A DNA stretch of 5,890 bases from Bacteroidales bacterium M5. GTDB taxonomy: Bacteria > Bacteroidota > Bacteroidia > Bacteroidales > Muribaculaceae. The position numbers and the translations under genes are program-made. The stretch covers positions 1 to 5,890 of the forward strand of contig LUJP01000115.1 of NCBI GenBank assembly GCA_001689535.1, in the 5' to 3' direction. Below, piece by piece: positions 1 to 5,670 of the stretch. How positions within the stretch are numbered: position 1 is the first letter of the stretch; each line of letters opens with the position of its first letter. The notes under the pieces are model-generated. The model saw only the letters and a list, made by a program, of their open reading frames with translations, did not search any database and was not told the origin of the DNA.

Positions 1-120
1 AGACACACTCAAAGAAACAGTATCAAAAAAGACGCAAAAAATCGCTTTTTCGAGGGATGATAAGAGCAAAAACACCGTTTTCTTCCATTTTCATCCGGTT
101 TGGAATATGGGAATAAAGAT
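1..120. other. Left-edge region without a supportable gene
   Basis: This AT-rich stretch lies beyond the terminator of the large minus-strand gene. Read rightward, one frame is open from base 3 to a TAA at 114-116, just before the hairpin at 121. It could be the 3' end of a converging gene that enters from the left, but its lysine/arginine-rich translation resembles no family I recognise. A second rightward frame stops at 58-60 and the third runs through the hairpin. No promoter of the TTG-N19-TAnnTTTG kind was found on either strand. I leave it unassigned. Confidence 0.4.
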
Positions 121-158
121 AAAATCCTCCGCCCCTAAATCGGGGATCGGAGGATTTT
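121..158 (-). terminator. Rho-independent terminator of the large adhesin gene
   Basis: Bases 121-131 (AAAATCCTCCG) pair perfectly with 148-158 (CGGAGGATTTT) over 11 bp. Inside, CCCC at 132-135 pairs with GGGG at 142-145 around a 6-base loop, leaving a 2-base bulge at 146-147. On the minus strand the stem starts 22 bases after the TGA stop (180-182) and ends in TTTT followed by more T-rich sequence, as expected for intrinsic termination. The A/T-flanked stem is nearly symmetrical and could also stop transcripts arriving from the left on the plus strand. Confidence 0.85.
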
Positions 159-179
159 GGATTTATTGCTTTATGGGAA

Positions 180-3100
180 TCAGCGAATGAGAATTTTCTT
201 TTTGACCGCACCGTCAATCATGATGTAGACTCCCGGACTCAGACGGTCGGCCGGGATTTCGATACCATGAAGATTGTAGTAACGGGGCTTGGAGCCATCG
301 TTGTGTATGGAATCGACGCCTGAGGACACAGTGGAGAATCGGAGGTCTATCATCACGTCACCTTCGACCGTAATAGCCCTGTACAGGCTTCCATCTGCGC
401 ACAGAGTGAAATCCTCGTCGAAAGAAAGCTCAGTGGCGACGCCGTTATTGCTTACGGAGGCAGAAATCAGGGCATATCCCTTGTCGGACACGGCAAAAAG
501 ATGGAGCACATCGCCATAGTGAATAACGGCGCCTCCGGCCATAGGCTCGCCTGCGGGCATACCTGAGACTTCGACAGCCTGGTAGACGGCTGAATGTCCG
601 CGTCCCGATTCCGTGACTGTAAGCGTATAGTTTATCATGGCAAATTCAGCCTTGATTTCAACATCGCTTCCGGCTACAATCTCAGCGCGTCCATCGAAGT
701 CGGCAGGGACTTCAGCGCCTGAGACTTTAAGCGCGGCAAGACGCGCGCCTACGCGAGACTCACAGACAAGCACCATCTCACTTCCCTTCTCAACCTCACT
801 GCCTGAAGCTATCACATTGCCGTCGCCGCTAAGAACGCGTACGGTTCCGGGCCCAGTGGACGAATATGACACGACAACCGTTTCCGGAACGGAAGGCTCA
901 TCATCTCCAACCTCCGGATCGGTCTCGAAGATGGCACCGACCTCCGTATCGCCCGTTACGGTAAAACGATCTGTGAAAATCACCTCACGGTTCACAGTCA
1001 AGGCAGCAAGTTTATAGCCATGGTCAGCAACCGCCGTAATCAACACAAGAGTTCCTTCGGACACAGACGAGCCGGATTCAAGCCTGATTCCCGCTTCATC
1101 GGAAAGCGTCACGGTTCCGTTTCTCGAGGGCTCTACGGTTACCACATACCTGGCCACCTCAGGATTCTCAGCCACGAAAATCACTTTTATGGTGATATGG
1201 CTGTGAACTTCCACACCGAAACGTCCGTCGGCCGAAACCTCCGCATCCACTCCGTTTATCGTCAATGTTTTGAACTTCCAGCCATCAGCAGCAGTAAGCG
1301 TACATGAAAGCGTTTCCCCTTCACCCACTTCCGAACCTGACGCCACGAAAGAGCCATCCTTCATCACCGTAAGAGCTCCAAGACCCTCAACACTATATTC
1401 TACCTTAAACGTTTCCGGAACATCTGCGACAACCTCCCTTACAATAGCCTTGACAACGCTTTCTCCTGAAACCGTAAACGTATTCCCCTCCAGTTTCACA
1501 TCATTCAAGTAGAGCCCTTCGAGCTCATAGCCGGCATCGGGCCGTACCTCCACTATCACTACGGTTCCTTCACCCACTTGTGTGCCGGAAGGAATAATGG
1601 TCTCGCTTTCATCGAAAAGACGCACAGAAACGTTTGATTGCGCCAGAACCTTGACTACATATTTCTCTTTCACTGCCGGAATCTGCTTCACAATGGCTTT
1701 TATCTCGCTTTCTCCTGAAACCGTAAATGTATTCCCGTCCAGTTTCATATCATTCAAGTAGAGCCCTTCGAGCTCATAGCCGTCATCGGGCCGTACCTCC
1801 ACTGTCACTACGGTTCCTTCAACCACTTGTGTGCCGGAAGGAATAATGGTCTCGCTTTCATCGAAAAGACGCACAGAAACGTTTGATTGCGCCAGAACCT
1901 TGACTACATATTTCTCTTTCACTGCCGGAATCTGCTTCACAATGGCTTTTATCTCGCTTTCTCCTGATACCGTAAACGTATTCCCGTCCAGTTTCTTATT
2001 GTTCAGGTAAATGCCTTCAAGCTCATAGCCGGCAGCAGGGGTGGCCGTCACCGTAACAAGGGTTCCAACCGGCAACAGGGTTCCGGAGGCAATCTCATTC
2101 CCGGAGTCGTCGGTAAGCCTGACCGCGACATTCTCCCGTTCAGTGACCCTCACCGCATATTTTGCAATCTCCGGCGTTTCGCCTTCGATTTTTCTGACTT
2201 TTACCTCAATCTTGCTGTCGCGGCGCACAGTAAAGGAGTCGCCGTGAAGCTGCTGGTCGTTGACGAAGATGCCCTCCACTTCGTAGCCTTCATCAGGAAT
2301 CGGGGTAACAGTGACTATAGAACCTTCCTGCAGAGCGCCACGGTCGACAAGCGGAGGCGCCTTATAATCGGTAATCCGTACCGTCACATGGTCGGCAGGC
2401 AGGACACGCACGCTGAAATATACATTTTTCGGCACTCTGAAGGCCACCTCAATCTCCATTTCGGAATCAACGGTTGTTTCAATCCAGTCTTCTGCCGGAA
2501 GCGGAACATTGCTACTGTTGACGGCGATGCCGTCAAGCATGTATCCGTCGGCAGCTTTGCAGGTTATCACCAATGTTTTTCCACTTTCCACCTTTTCGCC
2601 AGAGAGCACAGCGGCGCCATCGACGGTCATTGTAACAGATCCGCCAACGGAAGCAGAGAAATTCACGGTAAAGTGAGTCGGCTCCACAGCCTTTACAACC
2701 GCATAAATCTCACTCAGTTCCGACACTGTGAAGGTATCGCCCACCATAGGCTCACCGTTAAGATATATACCTTTGAGTTCGTAACCCTCGGCGGCAATGG
2801 TGCTTACTTTCACGGCCGTGCCTTCCGGCAAAAGAGTACCTGAGGTGATTTCGTTTCCGTCAGTGTCTGTCAACGTCACAGTGACGTTAGGCTGCGTTCT
2901 CACCGCAACAGCATACATGGCAGGAGGCGTCTCTTTCAGCCTGACTTCTACCCGGACTCGGCATTGACCCCGAACCGTAAACGTGGAGCCTTGTATCGGC
3001 ATATCGTTAACCGATATCACTTCAATCTCATAACCATCCGCCGGAGTTGCCGTAACTGTCACTATCGTACCCTCCGCCACAGTCGCGCCGGATTCAATTT

Positions 3101-5258
3101 CGCCGATGTTTCCTGCCGAAAGAGTTACCGACACATTTTCCACCGGCTCGACCGTCACCGTGAACTCTGACGGCACTTTTTCGAAAACAGCTTTTATTAC
3201 TACTGCCCCGGTCACTTCCACAGTGAATTTTCCATCGGCATCAGGCTGCGTTTCCACATCATTTACCGTAAGGATTTTAAGCTTGTATCCGTCGGCTGCT
3301 GATATTTGGCATGCGAGAGTAGTGCCTTTCTCAACTTCATCGCCGGATGCAACGTCCACATCTCCACTCTTCACCGACAAGGTTCCTTCTCCTTCCGTCG
3401 TGTATTCCACCTTGAATTTTTCTGTCGCGGTCTTTTCTTTTATAACCACGGAGATCGTGCAATCGCCTTCCACTATGAAAGTATTGCCTTCAATCGCCTC
3501 GTCGTTGACCTTGATGCAGCCAAGTTCGTAGCCGGCATCCGCCGTTACATCGACTCTTAATCTGGTACCAGCCGGAACAGAATTTTTATGCGCAACGATA
3601 TTTCCGGCCTCATCATACACCTTTATAGAGCCCTTAGTTATTCCCAGAATGGTAACAATGTGTTTTGCAGGGGCAGTCCCCTTTAGTTTCACCTCAGCTT
3701 TTACCACACTGTTTTCCGTAACGATGAACGAGGAGCCCACAATCAGCTTCTCATTTACATAGATACTAGTGAGTTCATAGGTATCAACAATCACGGTTTC
3801 TACTTTAATCTCGGTGCCCACAGGAACCTCTACGCCGGACGCAATTTCCTCACCACTGATTTTATCCTTAAGAATTACCCTTATGTGGTCAACCGGCTCA
3901 ATGGTCACCACATACTTTGTAACTATCGGTTCCGTTTTCTCGAAAATAGCCTTTATTTCAATATTTTCAGTCACTTCCACCGTGAATTTTCCGTTGGCAT
4001 CCGGCTGTGTCTCGATGTCATTCACTGTAAGAGAATTCAGACTATATCCATCGGCAGGGGCAATCCTACAGGAAAGCGACGCTCCCTTATCAACCTCGTC
4101 ACCAGATGCAATGGAAGCCTCGCCATTCTTTACCGTGAGCGTTCCCGGCCCTTCCGCTGAGTATTCAACTTTGAATTTATCCGCAGCTTTTTCCTTTACT
4201 ATGACCGAGACAGTACAATCGCTTTCCACCTCAAAAGTATTATCCTCTATTACCACGCCATTAACCTTTATGCTTTCTACCCCATAACCGTCATGAGGTG
4301 TAGCTGCGACACCGACCGTTGTCCCCTTTTCCACTTTAGTGCCAGACACAAGTGATTGTTCACCTACCGACAGTGAAATATCCGCATGTTCATTTTGCTC
4401 GATATTTACGGCGTAAGACTGGGTAATCTCTTGGGACGGCGCTTCGTAGACAGGCCACGAGCCCATTAGTTCTCCATTATGTTCTTTCCCCGAAATATCC
4501 CTTACAATTCCATAGGACAAATCACTGAAATCATAGGCAGCAATGACCTTTTTATCAGAGAGAAACGTTTCAGATTCCATGTCCTGCTTTATTTCTTTCT
4601 CTGAAAGTACAGCCCCATAGAAACGCAAATCGTCAATCTGGCCATTGAAAAAATGCTCAAATTCTGTCCCAGAAGAATCATTACCATTAGCGCATGAATA
4701 TCTTGCGCCTAAAATTAAATCTTTAAGTATAGGAATTTTTAGCTTACCCATGGTCTTATTACCCATAAGAATGCCATTTGAGTATAAATAAATCTCACTC
4801 TTAGTAGATTTTGCTCCGTCGAAAACTATAGCTATATGAACATATCCTTCCTCTTCACTGCTAAAATTCGCATTGGGAGAATTAAATGATGCATAGTAAG
4901 TATAATAATCAGATTTACTTGCATAGAAATAAAACGAAGATTTAAAACTCGACCCTGAAAGTTGATTATAGATTTCAAAACCTTCACGCTGACCCTTATT
5001 CAATGCAATTGTACTTACAAATGATTGCGAATTCCCCTTTTCCTCAGGGTAATTCTGTTTCACTCTCATGGTTATAGTCATGGCTCCACCTGCCGGAATA
5101 GCGAAGGCATTGCTTTTCGGAATCTTCACATAACGGGTTCCGTCAAACTCGAGATAGCCCGGACTCGGAATGGTTTCCGCCCACGCTTCCATCCCCGGTA
5201 AAACAAAAGAGAACATGACAAGGAACAATACACTTAACCTGACGTTAAATAGTTTCAT
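180..5258 (-). CDS. Large exported LamG-domain protein with about 16 InlB-type repeats and a C-terminal sorting-like tail; probable surface adhesin
   Basis: This gene encodes 1692 residues, roughly 180 kDa. Seen in the sequence: a type I signal peptide (1-27), a LamG/concanavalin-like jelly-roll region (about 33-268), sixteen repeats of about 80 residues (281-1642) with GYEL..I.VN and GNTFTV signatures, and a C-terminal tail (1645-1692) with YYNLHGIEI and LSPGVYIM motifs. Known of such families: LamG modules bind glycans or proteins, and divergent InlB B-repeats (bacterial repeat domain) form stalks on surface proteins. Inferred role: a cell-surface or secreted binding protein that holds its LamG head away from the cell. 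No catalytic motif is visible. The ATG at 5258 is chosen because it opens the signal peptide and lies about 55 bases downstream of a consensus promoter; internal Met15 and Met23 would destroy the signal. No Shine-Dalgarno is present, as usual in Bacteroidetes. It is transcribed alone, ending at the hairpin at 121-158. I recognise no gene symbol. Confidence 0.93.
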   Translation of the reverse strand: MKLFNVRLSVLFLVMFSFVLPGMEAWAETIPSPGYLEFDGTRYVKIPKSNAFAIPAGGAMTITMRVKQNYPEEKGNSQSFVSTIALNKGQREGFEIYNQLSGSSFKSSFYFYASKSDYYTYYASFNSPNANFSSEEEGYVHIAIVFDGAKSTKSEIYLYSNGILMGNKTMGKLKIPILKDLILGARYSCANGNDSSGTEFEHFFNGQIDDLRFYGAVLSEKEIKQDMESETFLSDKKVIAAYDFSDLSYGIVRDISGKEHNGELMGSWPVYEAPSQEITQSYAVNIEQNEHADISLSVGEQSLVSGTKVEKGTTVGVAATPHDGYGVESIKVNGVVIEDNTFEVESDCTVSVIVKEKAADKFKVEYSAEGPGTLTVKNGEASIASGDEVDKGASLSCRIAPADGYSLNSLTVNDIETQPDANGKFTVEVTENIEIKAIFEKTEPIVTKYVVTIEPVDHIRVILKDKISGEEIASGVEVPVGTEIKVETVIVDTYELTSIYVNEKLIVGSSFIVTENSVVKAEVKLKGTAPAKHIVTILGITKGSIKVYDEAGNIVAHKNSVPAGTRLRVDVTADAGYELGCIKVNDEAIEGNTFIVEGDCTISVVIKEKTATEKFKVEYTTEGEGTLSVKSGDVDVASGDEVEKGTTLACQISAADGYKLKILTVNDVETQPDADGKFTVEVTGAVVIKAVFEKVPSEFTVTVEPVENVSVTLSAGNIGEIESGATVAEGTIVTVTATPADGYEIEVISVNDMPIQGSTFTVRGQCRVRVEVRLKETPPAMYAVAVRTQPNVTVTLTDTDGNEITSGTLLPEGTAVKVSTIAAEGYELKGIYLNGEPMVGDTFTVSELSEIYAVVKAVEPTHFTVNFSASVGGSVTMTVDGAAVLSGEKVESGKTLVITCKAADGYMLDGIAVNSSNVPLPAEDWIETTVDSEMEIEVAFRVPKNVYFSVRVLPADHVTVRITDYKAPPLVDRGALQEGSIVTVTPIPDEGYEVEGIFVNDQQLHGDSFTVRRDSKIEVKVRKIEGETPEIAKYAVRVTERENVAVRLTDDSGNEIASGTLLPVGTLVTVTATPAAGYELEGIYLNNKKLDGNTFTVSGESEIKAIVKQIPAVKEKYVVKVLAQSNVSVRLFDESETIIPSGTQVVEGTVVTVEVRPDDGYELEGLYLNDMKLDGNTFTVSGESEIKAIVKQIPAVKEKYVVKVLAQSNVSVRLFDESETIIPSGTQVGEGTVVIVEVRPDAGYELEGLYLNDVKLEGNTFTVSGESVVKAIVREVVADVPETFKVEYSVEGLGALTVMKDGSFVASGSEVGEGETLSCTLTAADGWKFKTLTINGVDAEVSADGRFGVEVHSHITIKVIFVAENPEVARYVVTVEPSRNGTVTLSDEAGIRLESGSSVSEGTLVLITAVADHGYKLAALTVNREVIFTDRFTVTGDTEVGAIFETDPEVGDDEPSVPETVVVSYSSTGPGTVRVLSGDGNVIASGSEVEKGSEMVLVCESRVGARLAALKVSGAEVPADFDGRAEIVAGSDVEIKAEFAMINYTLTVTESGRGHSAVYQAVEVSGMPAGEPMAGGAVIHYGDVLHLFAVSDKGYALISASVSNNGVATELSFDEDFTLCADGSLYRAITVEGDVMIDLRFSTVSSGVDSIHNDGSKPRYYNLHGIEIPADRLSPGVYIMIDGAVKKKILIR
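183..326 (-). other. C-terminal sorting-like tail (residues about 1645-1692)
   Basis: After the last repeat the protein ends with a Ser/Asp/Gly linker, then YYNLHGIEI (1660-1668), LSPGVYIM (1673-1680) and KKKILIR at the very end. This order (Y-x-L-x-G-x-x-[VI], then G-[VI]-Y-[IV], then a basic-hydrophobic end) matches the C-terminal domains of Por/type IX secretion substrates and their relatives, which are very common at the ends of Bacteroidales exported proteins. It is about 48 residues, shorter than the classical domain of about 70-80. Many gut Bacteroidales with such tails lack clear evidence of type IX use, so cell-surface attachment is an inference. Confidence 0.75.
333..4418 (-). repeat. 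Array of 16 divergent InlB B-type repeats (residues about 281-1642)
   Basis: Units by residue: 281-357, 361-441, 448-526, 532-609, 614-694, 697-775, 781-857, 861-940, 945-1024, 1032-1110, 1115-1193, 1198-1276, 1282-1362, 1369-1445, 1458-1540 and 1542-1642. Most carry a strand ending in SG, a (E/K)GT or similar turn, a central GY(E/K)L or DGY motif, (V/L)N(D/G/E), and a closing strand of alternating hydrophobics. Two classes are visible. Class A has GNTFTV-like endings. Class B (units 2, 5, 8, 13, 15) opens with a FKVEYS.EG.G.L-like strand, carries an LxC strand, and has a longer loop before its FTVEV-type strand. Unit 16 is a longer, diverged cap. The array is inferred to act as an extended stalk. 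Class membership comes from reading by eye, and unit edges are accurate to a few residues. Confidence 0.88.
1431..1928 (-). repeat. Near-identical tandem duplication, 2 x 249 bp (repeat units 11 and 12)
   Basis: Two adjacent 83-residue units (1111-1193 and 1194-1276) are almost the same protein. At DNA level, bases 1574-1718 and 1823-1967 are identical over 145 bp at an offset of exactly 249 bp; the match runs slightly past the unit edge into the end of unit 10. The flanking parts carry only scattered differences. All other repeats in the array have diverged much further, so this is the youngest duplication. It keeps the reading frame. Confidence 0.95.
4455..5162 (-). other. LamG/concanavalin A-like jelly-roll domain (about residues 33-268)
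   Basis: The domain opens with a YLEFDGTRYVKI strand (35-46), typical of LamG_3-like modules. It contains HIAIVFDG (141-148) and a NGILMG turn (161-166), where such domains carry the W/H-x-A-x-V-x-D-G and small-loop strands. It ends with FNGQIDDLRFYGAVLSEKEI (204-223), matching the widespread 'G.IDDvRiYnraLs..EI' signature. A following segment (238-268) has AYDFSD and RDISGKEHNGEL, the 'D.SG..n.G.L' element that often accompanies these modules in Bacteroidales. The role is probably glycan or protein binding; the ligand cannot be told from sequence. The coding DNA is markedly AT-rich compared with the rest of the gene. Confidence 0.85.
5178..5258 (-). other. Signal peptide, residues 1-27
   Basis: The N-terminus has a short positive region (Lys2, Arg7), a hydrophobic core at residues 8-20 rich in Leu, Val and Phe, a Pro-Gly break at 21-22 and an AWA motif at 25-27 that suits signal peptidase I cleavage before Glu28. 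There is no Cys at the cleavage site, so it is not a lipoprotein. This implies Sec export, with final location set by the C-terminal tail. Confidence 0.9.
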
Positions 5259-5283
5259 GGCGCTTTAAGGATTAATTTGAAAT

Positions 5284-5380
5284 ATATACGATTGGTTATT
5301 ATGTTGCAGGCAGCCATACAAAGTTACGAATCTAAATGAATTTTACAACTTATTAATACTCAAATTTTTACATCGTATAT
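5284..5380. repeat. 9-bp inverted repeat flanking the adhesin promoter
   Basis: ATATACGAT at 5284-5292 is the exact reverse complement of ATCGTATAT at 5372-5380. The promoter (5319-5348) lies between the arms, about 26 bp from one and 23 bp from the other. One arm is in the predicted leader, the other upstream of the -33 element. It could be operator half-sites, the ends of a small invertible promoter, or chance in AT-rich DNA; the arms do not extend by adjacent matches. Confidence 0.35.
5319..5348 (-). promoter_or_regulatory. Bacteroidetes promoter for the adhesin gene
   Basis: Read on the minus strand, TTG (5346-5348) is followed after exactly 19 bp by TAACTTTG (5319-5326), a full match to the Bacteroidetes -33/-7 consensus TTG-N19-TAnnTTTG. 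Transcription should start near 5312, giving a leader of about 55 bases before the ATG at 5258. The leader is A/T-rich and has no Shine-Dalgarno. Confidence 0.85.
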
Positions 5381-5573
5381 TTATAGCCACACATCCGTAT
5401 AATCCGGCGCCACATTTCCGTTGCCGATATTATACTTCCATTCTTCCATGCCCCAATTTCCGTTTCACTGCCCATTAACTATTCCTTACGCATCTTTAGC
5501 GCGATTTAACATAGCCGCCGACCATTCCTTGAAATATTTTGGAAGAAAGATTGTTAGTAGATAATAAATACTA
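5349..5573. other. Central part of the divergent intergenic region
   Basis: About 225 bases separate the two divergent promoters. No RNA gene, further consensus promoter or strong hairpin was seen. The only coding-like element is a very short minus-strand frame, 5381-5449, with ATG at 5449 and TAA at 5381-5383. Its 22 codons would encode a protein-like peptide beginning MEEWKYNIG and ending in DYTDVWL. It has no promoter of its own and may be a remnant or coincidence, so I do not call it a gene. Confidence 0.5.
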
Positions 5574-5603
5574 TTGCAGGTAAACATAAAATTACTACTT
5601 TTG
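5574..5603 (+). promoter_or_regulatory. Bacteroidetes promoter for the DUF2795 gene
   Basis: TTG at 5574-5576, a 19-bp spacer, then TACTTTTG at 5596-5603 is a full match to TTG-N19-TAnnTTTG. The start of transcription should lie near 5608-5611, giving a leader of about 60 bases to the ATG at 5671. It has the same spacing as the divergent promoter of the adhesin gene, consistent with the housekeeping sigma factor serving both. Confidence 0.88.
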
Positions 5604-5608
5604 CGCAC

Positions 5609-5625
5609 CCGATAGGAAATATCGG
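5609..5625 (+). promoter_or_regulatory. Hairpin at the predicted 5' end of the DUF2795 mRNA
   Basis: CCGATA (5609-5614) pairs perfectly with TATCGG (5620-5625) around a GGAAA loop. It starts almost exactly where the promoter predicts the first transcribed base. A stem at the very 5' end commonly protects bacterial mRNAs from decay, and that role is inferred here. With only 6 bp and no T-tract it is not a terminator. Confidence 0.55.
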
Positions 5626-5670
5626 CACATCCACTTAGAATTATCGAAAAAACAATAAACTTTTACCATC

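Noticed and set aside
29..56. A-rich/T-rich near-hairpin around AAAAAATCGCTTTTT as a second terminator
   Set aside because: The stem has only about five A-T pairs with mismatched G/C neighbours, too weak compared with the hairpin at 121-158.
23..217. Minus-strand 64-codon open frame overlapping the end of the large gene
   Set aside because: It overlaps the last codons of the adhesin gene in another frame, runs through the terminator hairpin, and has no promoter or recognisable protein character.
289..1512. Plus-strand open frames at 289-519, 637-1017, 1020-1307 and 1270-1512
   Set aside because: All are antisense to the adhesin gene, with shadow-type compositions and no upstream signals.
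1431..1967. CRISPR array or variable-number satellite outside coding DNA
   Set aside because: The repeats are 249-bp in-frame protein modules with no short repeat/spacer structure.
2244..2843. Plus-strand open frame of 199 codons opposite the repeat array
   Set aside because: It is antisense to strongly supported coding repeats; its translation (His/Arg/Asn/Tyr-rich) is the mirror of repetitive coding DNA. No promoter match was noticed near it.
3106..4287. Plus-strand open frames rich in Ser/Thr/Pro (3106-3531 and 3814-4287)
   Set aside because: Both lie opposite equivalent B-type repeats and resemble one another only because the repeats on the real strand do; they are shadows.
5178..5258. 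Alternative starts at Met15 or Met23 of the large protein
   Set aside because: Either would remove the positive end and hydrophobic core of the signal peptide; the first ATG fits the promoter spacing.
5521..5545. Partly palindromic AT sequence around AAATATTT as an operator
   Set aside because: Only the central 8 bases are symmetrical; the flanks do not match, and such short AT palindromes are common by chance.
5304..5580. TTGCAGG occurring at 5304-5310 and 5574-5580 as a shared regulatory site
   Set aside because: It is a 7-base direct match only; the second copy overlaps the -33 element, and the first has no TAnnTTTG at the correct distance.
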